8,733 nucleotides of DNA from an uncultured Oscillibacter sp. GTDB taxonomy: Bacteria; Bacillota; Clostridia; Oscillospirales; Oscillospiraceae. Location: positions 1 to 8,733 of the forward strand of contig CAJTZI010000067.1 in NCBI GenBank assembly GCA_910584075.1. The letters run 5' to 3'. The notes below the pieces were generated by a model, which was not told where the DNA came from, searched no databases, and saw only the letters and a program-made list of their open reading frames with translations. Shown here one piece after another: positions 1 through 6,252 of the stretch; the stretch's first letter is position 1, and every line of letters begins with the position of its first letter. The translations under genes were made by a program, and so were the position numbers.

Positions 1-230
1 GTTGCTCTTTTTCACCTTCCTCTATGTCCACAAATTTATTTCATTTTCCTATTGACTTTTCCTTTGCAGACTTTTTACAGTTGTAATCCCCTTCCATTAT
101 AGTATAGTCTGCCTCTGTTTCCAAGAAAATTTTCAAAAAGCCGGGAACATTTTTTAACGAAGGACCGTCTTTTTCATGAGATGAAAGAAGTTTCTGACAG
201 TACGGGGAGAATTTTGTAATCAAATGGACA
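1..230. other. AT-rich intergenic segment without a supported gene
   Basis: This stretch is much richer in A and T than the flanking coding DNA. The only open frame of any length (223-41, minus) would need a TTG start with no ribosome binding site and would run over the leftward promoter, so I do not call it. Apart from that promoter and its leader I see nothing supportable. Confidence 0.5.
96..124 (-). promoter_or_regulatory. Leftward sigma-A-type promoter for a gene off the left edge
   Basis: Read on the minus strand, a perfect TATAAT -10 (96-101) lies 17 nt from a partial -35, TTGGAA (119-124). Transcription would start near position 88 and run off the left edge. A purine-rich, Shine-Dalgarno-like stretch AGAGGAAGGTGA lies at 23-12 on the same strand, so a start codon is expected at or just beyond base 1. 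No coding part of that gene is identifiable inside the window. Confidence 0.45.
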
Positions 231-259
231 TTTACTTTATACTCCGGATGTGTTATTCT
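231..259 (+). promoter_or_regulatory. Promoter of the SLH glycosidase gene
   Basis: TTTACT (231-236) and TATTCT (254-259) are separated by exactly 17 nt; each matches the sigma-A consensus at 4 of 6 positions. It is the best candidate upstream of the large surface-protein gene and predicts a 5' leader of about 85 nt. Confidence 0.45.
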
Positions 260-277
260 GAACAGGTATTATGTAGA

Positions 278-331
278 CCGGACCCTGTTCCGAGACGGGA
301 CAAGTCCGGCGGCAGGTCCCTCCGCCGCCGG
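278..331 (+). promoter_or_regulatory. Structured 5' leader with two overlapping hairpins
   Basis: Hairpin A pairs CCGGAC (278-283) with GTCCGG (304-309), and inside it TTCCG (288-292) with CGGGA (296-300). Hairpin B pairs CCGGCGGC (306-313) with GCCGCCGG (324-331). The two share bases 306-309, so they cannot both form completely. Hairpin B ends ten bases before the GGAGG ribosome binding site (341-345) and is followed by a short TCTTTT run. A regulatory role is inferred from geometry only. Confidence 0.35.
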
Positions 332-351
332 AGATCTTTTGGAGGCACGCT

Positions 352-3300
352 ATGAAAATATTCTTCCGCAAGACCCTGGCGCTGTTCCTGGCGCTGTCCC
401 TCATCCTCTCCCTGGGCCTGAGCGCCGCCGCGTCGGACGCCATGGGCGAGGATTTGACGGCCCTGGACACGCTGCTGCACCAGGAGACTCAGCTCTCCAC
501 CAACACATTCTGGAGCACGGCGTACAACGATATGCGAACGGAAAACCTGATTACATACACGCCCAATCCGGATGTGACACCCATCGTCACCTACGGACAG
601 GTCCTCACGGACCGGAACTCCGTCACCGGCACGGCCCGGGAACTGGAGAGCCAGGGCTGGCGCGTGGTAGCGGGGATCAACGGCGACTTTTACAACGTCA
701 ACACCGGCCTGCCCATCGGACTTGTGATCTCCGAGGGGGTGCTGCGCAGCAGCGACGGCGGCTATTACGCCATCGGCTTCCGCGCCGACGGCACCGCCGC
801 CATCGGCAAGCCCGGCGTGAAGGTCACTGCCCGCCTGGGCTACATGGATGCCGAGGGCTATGGGGAGGAGGTTTCACGTCAGCTCACCGCGGTGAACAAG
901 GCCCGGGTCTCCGATGGGGGGACCTACCTCTATACCTACGATTTCAACAGCAAGCACACCACCGGCAACACCGAGGCCGGGGTGGACGTGCTCTGCACCA
1001 TACAGGAGGGGCGCCTCTCCATCGGTGAGACCGTCACCGCCGTGGTGGAGCGGGTGGAGGAGACCACCTCCGCCACGGTCATGGGACCGGACCAGATCGT
1101 CCTCTCCGCCAACCTGAAATCCGACGCATCCCATGTGGACGCCCTGCGGAACATCCCCGTGGGCACGGTTATTACCCTGGAGGCCAGCGCCGCCGGCGAG
1201 GAGTGGAACGACGTGGAGTACGCCGTGGGTGCCCTGTACTCCCTGGTGGCGGACGGTGCCGTGACGGCGGGCCTGCCCACCGGCGTGAACCCCCGCACAG
1301 CCGTGGGCGTGCGCTATGACGGCAGTGTGGTCTTTTACACCATTGACGGCCGCCGCTCCGGCTATTCCGTGGGTGCGTCCATGGATCAGGTGGCCAAGCG
1401 CATGATCGAGCTGGGCTGCGTTACCGCGCTGTGCCTGGACGGCGGCGGTTCCACCACATTGGCGGTCACCGCGCCGGACAAGCTGGAGACCGGCACCATC
1501 AACCGCCCCTCCGACGGGGCGGAGCGGAAGGTCTCCAATCAGATTTTCCTGGTGGCACCCAACCAGCCCACCGGGATTTTGAGCCACTTTTATGTCCAGG
1601 CGGACAACCAGTACGTGCTGGCGGGCAGTAAAGCGACCATCTCTGCATCCGCCGTGGACACCAACTTTATTCCCATGGAGGAGGACTACCGCCTGGAGAC
1701 CGACGGCGGCGACCTGGACGGTAATGTGCTGACCACGCCCCTCTCCGGCGGTGAGATCACCGTCACCGCCGGCGGCGGCCACGGAACGGGCACCACCACC
1801 GTCCACGCCGTCACAACGCCGGATGCCCTGGCCATCCGCAGTGCCGACGGCACCGCCCTCACCACCCTGGGGGCCGCCCCCGGCACGGTTACACAGCTGA
1901 CCGCCACCGCCGCCTACCAGCACAAGTCTTTGAAGGCGGACCCGGAGGCCTTCACCTGGACGGTGGAGGGCAATATCGGCACCATTGACCAGTTGGGGAA
2001 CTTCACCGCGGGTCTCCCCGGCGAGGGTGCCATCACTGTCTCCGCCGGGGGACGGAGCACCTCTATTCAGGTGACGGTGTCCAACCTCGCCATCCAGCCA
2101 GTGGAGGACTTCGAGGAGCAGACCACCATCTTTGACGGCATCTATGGCGAAGGGCTCCAGTTCAGCCGCTCCGCGGCACCGGAGAGTGTGCGCATGGGCC
2201 GGGGGGCCGGCAGGCTGGACTACACTCTGGCGGAGGAGAGCGGCTTTGCCGCACATTGGCGGGCGTTCCTGAATACGCCGATCAACCGCCAGCTCTATTC
2301 GAGCCTGAACCTGTGGGTCTGCGGCGACGGCTCCAATAACATGCTGTCCCTGCTGTATGACGACGGCACGGAGGAGCTTCAGGTACTGCCTGTGGCCACG
2401 CTGGACTTCACCGGCTGGAAACAGGTGTCCGTAGCGATGCCTCAGATGAGCTTCTCCATCCAGGGCCTGCGGATCAGTGCCGGGGAGCCGGTATACACCT
2501 ATGATGAGGAGACCGGCGCCCAAATCGTCACCTACCCGGAGACCGCCCGCACCGGAACGGTCTACATCGACCACATTGCCGCCGCCTTTGACGGCCAGGT
2601 GGACACCGTGGTGCCCACCGTTACCGCCCAGGTCAGCGGCACCACCCTCACCGGCACGGTGAACGACGATGTGGACGGCGTACTGTCCCAGACCTCCGTG
2701 TCCGTGCTCTATGACGGCGCACCCCTGGCCTTCACCTACGACAGCAGGACAGGGGCCGTCTCCGCCGCCCTGCCGGCGGCGGACGGGGCGGCTCATCGGG
2801 TTACCATCACCGCCCGGGACGGCTCCGGCAATATCGGACGTCGCTCGGCAGACATCTCCGCCGGCGGCACGGAGCGCCGGTTCAAGGACACGGCGTCGCA
2901 CTGGGCCGCGGACTACTGCGACTACCTGTATGACCACAACATCTCCAAGGGCTATGCGGACGGGACCTTCCGCCCCGACCGGCTGTTGACCCGCCTGGAC
3001 TTCTCCGTGATGCTGTACAACAGTTTGAAGCTGGACCCGGCGAAGTACACGGGTGTATCCGTGCCCTTCGCAGACCTGGGGAAGATTCCCGACTCCGCCC
3101 TCCCGGCGGTCCGGGCGCTGTACGCCGAGGGCGTTGTCACCGGCACCCAGGGCAAGGACGGAAAGCTCTACCTCAATCCTGACGGAAATCTGACCCGGGC
3201 TCAGGCGGCGGCCATGATCGGCCGGAGCCAGGAGAAGGGTTTCGCCTTGGCGAGCCTGATCTTCACCGATGCCGGGAAGATCCCCGCTTACGCCGCCTTC

Positions 3301-3417
3301 TATATCCAGACCATGACGGCCCAGGGGATCATCAACGGATACAGCGACAACACGTTCAAGCCCAACAACAACATCACTCGGGGCCAGATGGCGAAGATTC
3401 TTTACAACCTCATGTGA
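352..3417 (+). CDS. Secreted phosphodiester glycosidase (NAGPA-type) with C-terminal SLH repeats
   Basis: This 1021-residue protein starts with a signal peptide: basic MKIFFRK, a hydrophobic stretch to about residue 24, and a likely cut after AAA near residue 27. Residues about 75-402 match the phosphodiester glycosidase fold related to mammalian uncovering enzyme (NAGPA), with the motifs GINGDFYN (108-115), NPRTAVGV (313-320) and CLDGGGSTT (361-369). Residues 410-575 look like one or two Ig-like domains. Residues 580-745 resemble a beta-rich carbohydrate-binding module (VEDFE near 584, YIDHI near 740), and 752-830 resemble another Ig-like domain. Three SLH repeats follow (about 843-890, 905-957, 970-1020), each ending in an LTR/ITR-type helix, so the enzyme should be held on pyruvylated cell-wall polymer. 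The start at 352 is supported by GGAGG at 341-345. The gene stands alone with its own promoter and terminator. Enzyme class is clear; the substrate, perhaps a phosphodiester-linked sugar of wall or host glycans, is not shown by sequence. Confidence 0.88.
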   Translation: MKIFFRKTLALFLALSLILSLGLSAAASDAMGEDLTALDTLLHQETQLSTNTFWSTAYNDMRTENLITYTPNPDVTPIVTYGQVLTDRNSVTGTARELESQGWRVVAGINGDFYNVNTGLPIGLVISEGVLRSSDGGYYAIGFRADGTAAIGKPGVKVTARLGYMDAEGYGEEVSRQLTAVNKARVSDGGTYLYTYDFNSKHTTGNTEAGVDVLCTIQEGRLSIGETVTAVVERVEETTSATVMGPDQIVLSANLKSDASHVDALRNIPVGTVITLEASAAGEEWNDVEYAVGALYSLVADGAVTAGLPTGVNPRTAVGVRYDGSVVFYTIDGRRSGYSVGASMDQVAKRMIELGCVTALCLDGGGSTTLAVTAPDKLETGTINRPSDGAERKVSNQIFLVAPNQPTGILSHFYVQADNQYVLAGSKATISASAVDTNFIPMEEDYRLETDGGDLDGNVLTTPLSGGEITVTAGGGHGTGTTTVHAVTTPDALAIRSADGTALTTLGAAPGTVTQLTATAAYQHKSLKADPEAFTWTVEGNIGTIDQLGNFTAGLPGEGAITVSAGGRSTSIQVTVSNLAIQPVEDFEEQTTIFDGIYGEGLQFSRSAAPESVRMGRGAGRLDYTLAEESGFAAHWRAFLNTPINRQLYSSLNLWVCGDGSNNMLSLLYDDGTEELQVLPVATLDFTGWKQVSVAMPQMSFSIQGLRISAGEPVYTYDEETGAQIVTYPETARTGTVYIDHIAAAFDGQVDTVVPTVTAQVSGTTLTGTVNDDVDGVLSQTSVSVLYDGAPLAFTYDSRTGAVSAALPAADGAAHRVTITARDGSGNIGRRSADISAGGTERRFKDTASHWAADYCDYLYDHNISKGYADGTFRPDRLLTRLDFSVMLYNSLKLDPAKYTGVSVPFADLGKIPDSALPAVRALYAEGVVTGTQGKDGKLYLNPDGNLTRAQAAAMIGRSQEKGFALASLIFTDAGKIPAYAAFYIQTMTAQGIINGYSDNTFKPNNNITRGQMAKILYNLM

Positions 3418-3432
3418 TCGGCATGACAAGAG

Positions 3433-3475
3433 AAGACCGCCCGGCGCGAAAGCGCCGGGCGGTCTTGAATTTTTA
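3433..3475 (+). terminator. Intrinsic terminator of the SLH gene
   Basis: A perfect 15-bp stem (3433-3447 with 3452-3466) is closed by a GAAA tetraloop and followed by GAATTTTT. It lies 16 bp after the SLH gene stop. The same hairpin sits just past the end of recR on the other strand. There the trailing sequence is CTCTTGTC, a poor U-tract, so termination of recR here is possible but weaker. Confidence 0.92.
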
Positions 3476-4075
3476 TCACATCTCTCTTCGCCCCTCCAGC
3501 GCCCGCATCAGCGTGGCGTCGTCGGCGAACTCCAGATGTCCGCCCACTGGGATGCCGTAGGCCAGACGGGTTACCCGCAGGTCAAAGGGCTTCAAAAGGC
3601 GGGCGATATACATGGCGGTGGCCTCTCCCTCCGTGTCCGGGTTGGTGGCCATGATGACCTCCTCCACGCCGCCCTTTGCCACCCGCTCCAACAGGGGCTT
3701 GATGGACAGATCGTCTGGCCCCACGTGATTCATGGGGGAGATGACGCCGTGGAGGACGTGGTAATGGCCGTTGTACTCCCGGGACCGCTCCACGGCGGCC
3801 ACATCCCGGGGATCCGCCACCACGCAGATAGTGGAGCCGTCCCGCTTGGGGGAGGCGCAGATTGGGCACAGGCCCCCGGCGGTGAAGTTCTGGCACACCG
3901 GGCAGTAGGTGACGCTGCGCTTGGCGTCTATGATGGCGTCGGCGAAGGCCTGGGCCTCCTCCTCGGGCAGGCCGAGGACGAAAAAGGCCAGCCGCTGGGC
4001 GGATTTGCCGCCGATGCCCGGCAGGCGGGCGAATTGTTCTACGAGTTTTTCCAAAGGGGCGGGGAAGTATTCCAT
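3476..4075 (-). CDS. recR: Recombination mediator RecR
   Basis: RecR works with RecO (and RecF) to load RecA at gaps and breaks in DNA. The 199-residue product has the family's usual length. It shows the N-terminal helix-hairpin-helix (LPGIGGKSAQRL, 18-29), a four-cysteine zinc finger (C58, C61, C70, C73), a Toprim domain from about residue 82 to 172 including ATNPDTEGEATAMY, and the C-terminal segment GIPVGGHLEF with LEGRRE. The start is set by AGGAG about nine bases upstream of ATG at 4075 and by agreement with RecR N termini. An open in-frame extension back to 4627 is low-complexity and has no family match. recR often follows dnaX and ybaB; neither is here, so this copy has been separated from that cluster. 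No clear promoter is visible immediately upstream. Confidence 0.95.
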   Translation of the reverse strand: MEYFPAPLEKLVEQFARLPGIGGKSAQRLAFFVLGLPEEEAQAFADAIIDAKRSVTYCPVCQNFTAGGLCPICASPKRDGSTICVVADPRDVAAVERSREYNGHYHVLHGVISPMNHVGPDDLSIKPLLERVAKGGVEEVIMATNPDTEGEATAMYIARLLKPFDLRVTRLAYGIPVGGHLEFADDATLMRALEGRREM

Positions 4076-4099
4076 GGGCAGGTTCTCCTCTTGACAGAG

Positions 4100-4620
4100 T
4101 TGGGGGGGTGACCGCCCTTCGGGCGGGGGGAGGCTTGTTCTCGCCCTGGCGGGCGGGGTAGATTCAGCCATAATGATGGCTGGTTCATTGCACCCCCCGT
4201 TTTCTCTTTTTCTGAGCGAAGAAAAAGGGAAAACCCTCCAGAGGGCCCTCTCGCCGCTTTGCGGCTCACCTTGGCGGGCCGTGCACGGTCCACTGCGCAG
4301 CCCTTGGTGGTCTTGCCGCTTAGGACTGCGGTGTCCCCCTTGCGGGGAAAAGAGAAAAAGACTTTTTGGTCCTTGTGGGAGTGCACTCCATTCATCGGAG
4401 CTGCTGAGAAAACTTGATGCGTGGACGCAGGGACTTTCTTCTCTTCCCGCGCTTCGCGCATGGCCGGTGCCGTGGGGGATGGTCCGTCCTCCGCTGCCCC
4501 CCGGCACTTTCGGTAGACTGCCTGTGGGGCCCGGCCCGGTCCCCTGACCGGGCCATCCTCCCCAATAACCGGGTGTTTTCAGGAGAATATCCTGTAGGGG
4601 TGATGATTCATCGCCCGTCT
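4100..4620. other. Hairpin-dense GC-rich intergenic region, possible repeat or structured RNA
   Basis: No credible gene lies here. Inverted repeats are packed along it: CCGCCC/GGGCGG (4112-4126); CAGCCAT/ATGGCTG (4165-4182); a 15-bp stem 4199-4213 with 4220-4234 around a six-base loop; GCCGC/GCGGC (4253-4265); GGGCCG/CGGTCC (4276-4291); TCCCC/GGGGA (4334-4348); a perfect palindrome GGAGTGCACTCC (4378-4389); GTGCCG plus GGGGG paired with CCCCC plus CGGCAC (4467-4507); a 9-bp stem 4533-4541 with 4546-4554; CAGGA/TCCTG (4580-4594); and GGGTGATG/CATCGCCC (4598-4616). Three stems (4199-4234, 4276-4291, 4598-4616) contain one imperfect pair each, and each is a G·U pair if the plus strand is the RNA but an A·C mismatch for the minus strand. 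Open frames on either strand give low-complexity, arginine- and proline-rich products. It may be a dispersed intergenic repeat or several repeats side by side. Confidence 0.45.
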
Positions 4621-4656
4621 CCACCAATACCGGTCCCCGGTAAACACTGCCAGAAC

Positions 4657-4878
4657 CTATGGCTCCTGATCCGGCAGGGGGGCACGGCCGGCCAGCTGAT
4701 CCAGGGTGACACCGTAGAAATCGGCCAACTTGACCAATACGGGAGCATCCGGATTGCGCTCGTTTTTCTCATAGCGCTCGTAGGTTTTGGCGGAGATGCC
4801 GATTGCTTTAGACACCGCATCGCGGGAAAGTTTCCTTGCGGCTCGAAGAGACAATAAATTTTTGGCCAATTGTTCCAT
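4657..4878 (-). CDS. Small XRE-family helix-turn-helix regulator
   Basis: The 73-residue product is almost entirely one HTH domain of the Cro/C1 (XRE) type, spanning about residues 4-63. The pattern is typical: LLSLRAARKLSRDAVSKAIG for the first helices, then ISAKTYERYEKNERNPD as the recognition helix and turn, and VLVKLADFYGVTLDQLAG for the last helices. There is no second domain for ligand binding or catalysis. The start at 4878 is supported by GGAG seven bases upstream. It is transcribed away from the 84-residue protein gene, with 91 bp between their starts. That gap contains two dyads, so autoregulation or control of the neighbour is plausible but not shown. Confidence 0.85.
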   Translation of the reverse strand: MEQLAKNLLSLRAARKLSRDAVSKAIGISAKTYERYEKNERNPDAPVLVKLADFYGVTLDQLAGRAPLPDQEP

Positions 4879-4895
4879 AGTTTTTCTCCAAAACC

Positions 4896-4924
4896 TTGAC
4901 AGACCGTACGGTCTAATATATCAT
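4896..4924 (+). promoter_or_regulatory. Consensus promoter with a 14-bp palindromic operator in the spacer
   Basis: A perfect -35 TTGACA (4896-4901) and TATCAT (4919-4924) are 17 nt apart. The perfect palindrome AGACCGTACGGTCT (4901-4914) fills most of the spacer, so a bound repressor would exclude RNA polymerase. A second, weaker dyad, TTCGAT (4924-4929) with ATCGAA (4942-4947), lies over the expected transcription start. From memory, AGACCG-type dyads in promoter spacers are common TetR-family operators, so the binder could be a TetR protein encoded elsewhere instead of the adjacent XRE regulator. Confidence 0.7.
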
Positions 4925-4969
4925 TCGATTTGTACCAAACGATCGAAGTTGAAAGGGGGATAACTTTAG

Positions 4970-5224
4970 ATGCGATCTCTCATAGAAACACTCTATTTTT
5001 ATGCCCAAGAACACCGCGTTATGGACCGTCTTCAAACCCGGGAATACCGTCAGGTTTCCTCCGGCCTGGAAGCGGACTGGGAGGATTTCCGCACGACGTT
5101 GACGGCGGATCAGGAGCGGCGGCTGGAAGCGTTTCTGGTCCGGCAGTTTAAGGCCGGATGCCTGGAGGACAGGGCCTCTTTTCTGGCGGGCGTCTCCGTT
5201 GGCCTGGAGCTGGCCCGTATTTAG
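4970..5224 (+). CDS. Small helical protein of unknown function (DUF6809-like)
   Basis: The 84-residue product is predicted to be soluble and mostly helical, with no signal peptide, membrane segment or cysteine-rich site. The pattern is an N-terminal MRSLIETLYFYAQ helix, a tyrosine/arginine-rich YRQVSSGLEADWEDF segment, a helix around TADQERRLEAFLVRQF, and a glycine-containing end, FLAGVSVGLELARI. From memory this resembles the small clostridial family DUF6809; no function is known to me. The start is supported by AAAGGGGG ten bases upstream and by the strong promoter at 4896-4924. Its stop codon (TAG, 5222-5224) overlaps the stop of rpe on the other strand (TAA, 5223-5221), leaving no room for a terminator between the two genes. 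Confidence 0.7.
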   Translation: MRSLIETLYFYAQEHRVMDRLQTREYRQVSSGLEADWEDFRTTLTADQERRLEAFLVRQFKAGCLEDRASFLAGVSVGLELARI

Positions 5225-5874
5225 GCCTGGTTCCCCCTTAGCTGGGCGATGCGGGCCGGAATATCCGCCGCCTTGTACACTGCGCTGCCGGCCACCAGCA
5301 CGTTGGCCCCGGCGTCAATGCAGGTCTGACAGGTGTCCGGGGCCACGCCGCCGTCCACCTCCAGCTCACAGGCGGGATTTTTCTCGTCGATCAGCTTCCG
5401 CAAGGCGGAGACCTTGGGCATCATATCCGCCATGAAGCTCTGGCCGCCGAAGCCCGGCTCCACGGTCATCACCAGAATCAGCTCCACTTTTTCCAGGAAG
5501 GGCAGCGCCGCCTCGGCGGGGGTTTTGGGCTTGAGGACGATCCCCGCCCGTCTGCCCTTGGCGTGGATCTTGTCAATGGCGGCGTGGATGTTCTCCTCGC
5601 TGTCCGCCTCCACGTGGACTGTCACCAGGTCGGCCCCGGCGTCGCAGAACTGCTCCACGTACCGCACTGGCTCCACGATCATCAGGTGGACGTCCAGGGG
5701 CAGGGAGGTGGTGGGGCGGATGCATTTTACTACCGGGATGCCGATGGAGATGTTGGGCACAAACACGCCGTCCATCACGTCCACGTGGACGTAGTCGGCG
5801 GTGGAGATGCGCTGAATGTCCCGCTCCAGATTGGCAAAATCGGCGGAGAGGATGGAGGGCGCGATTTTAATCAT
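5221..5874 (-). CDS. rpe: Ribulose-phosphate 3-epimerase
   Basis: This cytoplasmic enzyme interconverts ribulose 5-phosphate and xylulose 5-phosphate in the pentose phosphate pathway. The 217-residue product has the normal length and a TIM-barrel pattern. It begins with IAPSILSADFANL (4-16). Metal-binding residues are in HVDVMDG (H30, D32) and DVHLMI (H63). TVEPGFGGQSF (137-147) is the phosphate-side loop, and EVDGGV (172-177) carries the catalytic D174. The start at 5874 follows AGAGG with nine bases spacing and gives the family N terminus MIKIAPS; a longer in-frame extension upstream has no family character. It is not next to rsgA or a PrkC/PrpC pair, its frequent partners in Firmicutes. 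A promoter about 240 bp upstream implies a long leader. The 3' end overlaps the convergent small gene by 4 bp. Confidence 0.96.
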   Translation of the reverse strand: MIKIAPSILSADFANLERDIQRISTADYVHVDVMDGVFVPNISIGIPVVKCIRPTTSLPLDVHLMIVEPVRYVEQFCDAGADLVTVHVEADSEENIHAAIDKIHAKGRRAGIVLKPKTPAEAALPFLEKVELILVMTVEPGFGGQSFMADMMPKVSALRKLIDEKNPACELEVDGGVAPDTCQTCIDAGANVLVAGSAVYKAADIPARIAQLRGNQA

Positions 5875-5941
5875 GAAAAAAAGCCTCTTTTCTCTTTTGA
5901 AATCCGGGAAAACCGGCGGGGACGGGCGGCGGAGGGCCGGT

Positions 5942-6020
5942 GGCGGAAGGCGGGAGCGCCGCATAGGATGGTGCAAGCGGACCGGGTGCCCCCAGTCAAC
6001 AGCTCCGCGCAGCGTCCGCC
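5942..6020 (-). promoter_or_regulatory. Possible structured element in the rpe leader
   Basis: Read as minus-strand RNA, this stretch can fold as a branched structure. GGCGGA (6020-6015) pairs with UCCGCC (5947-5942). GCGGAGC (6008-6002) pairs with GCUCCCGC (5957-5950) with one bulged C. Inside are two hairpins: ACUGGG (5996-5991) with CCCGGU (5986-5981), and CCGC (5980-5977) with GCGG (5962-5959). The ACUGGG hairpin keeps its imperfect pair as U·G only on the minus strand, matching rpe transcription. I recognise no known riboswitch class. In such GC-rich DNA, chance folding is a real alternative. Confidence 0.3.
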
Positions 6021-6027
6021 CCTGGGC

Positions 6028-6046
6028 GCGGCACCGCCGCTTTTTT
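6028..6046 (+). terminator. Terminator-like hairpin with T6 tract on the plus strand
   Basis: GCGGC (6028-6032) and GCCGC (6036-6040) form a short 5-bp stem with loop ACC, followed directly by TTTTTT (6041-6046). No plus-strand gene ends close by. The nearest one upstream is the 84-residue gene, about 800 bp away across the antisense of rpe. The short stem makes this a modest call. Confidence 0.4.
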
Positions 6047-6051
6047 GAATA

Positions 6052-6081
6052 GGGAGCCGGTGGGGAAGCCCGCCGGCTCCC
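6052..6081. repeat. 13-bp inverted repeat between rpe and the exported-protein gene
   Basis: GGGAGCCGG (6052-6060) pairs with CCGGCTCCC (6073-6081), continued by T6061·G6072 and GGG (6062-6064) with CCC (6069-6071) around a GAAG loop. On the plus strand all 13 pairs form, counting one U·G; on the minus strand one is a C·A mismatch. There is no U-tract on either side, so it is not a standard terminator. It lies inside the predicted rpe leader. Confidence 0.5.
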
Positions 6082-6110
6082 ACCTGCGCGTTCGTCCTTA
6101 TATTGAGTGT

Positions 6111-6139
6111 AGTGTATCAGACTTGCGCCGGAAAAGCAA
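6111..6139 (-). promoter_or_regulatory. Candidate rpe promoter (extended -10)
   Basis: On the minus strand TTGCTT (6139-6134) and TACACT (6116-6111) are 17 nt apart. The -10 is preceded by TG in the extended arrangement TGATACACT, which can compensate for the weak -35. It would start transcription near 6104 and give rpe a leader of about 230 nt. It is the best candidate I found upstream of rpe but is not a close consensus match. Confidence 0.35.
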
Positions 6140-6252
6140 ATCCTTCTGAAAAAAATGTGCCGGAATATGGGAGTTTGGTTTGGAGGATTGCTTTGAAGGT
6201 GGTCCGGTATCTGTGATGCAATCAAAAATAAGAGCTTCAAGGAGGAGGAACG

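Noticed and set aside
41..223. A 60-codon minus-strand frame near the left end
   Set aside because: It needs a TTG start with no ribosome binding site, and a good leftward promoter lies inside it.
339..1028. A 229-codon frame in another plus-strand frame over the start of the glycosidase gene
   Set aside because: The translation is Arg/Gly/His-rich without domain character and overlaps the better-supported gene throughout.
874..3429. An 851-codon open frame antisense to the SLH glycosidase gene
   Set aside because: It is a by-product of GC-rich codon use in the real gene. The product is low-complexity (Gly/Val/Arg/His-rich), matches no family, and the sense strand has a clear signal peptide, catalytic motifs and SLH repeats.
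3476..4075. RecR Toprim glutamate apparently replaced by alanine (VVADPRDV) as a possible loss of function
   Set aside because: This position is variable in RecR (Q in the Bacillus protein as I recall), and all other motifs are intact.
4091..4113. TTGACA at 4091-4096 as a plus-strand promoter into the hairpin-dense region
   Set aside because: No -10 lies at 16-18 nt (the sequence there is GCCCTT). The hexamer overlaps the reverse complement of the recR leader.
4076..4627. N-terminal extension of RecR, or separate small proteins, from open frames in the recR upstream region
   Set aside because: The extension has no RecR homology and is low-complexity. The ribosome binding site and family N terminus place the start at 4075. 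The region is explained better by inverted repeats.
5506..5535. CCGCC/GGCGG hairpin with TTTT inside rpe as a plus-strand terminator for the 84-residue gene
   Set aside because: The stem is five pairs in coding sequence, and several G bases separate it from a run of only four T, so it is too weak to call.
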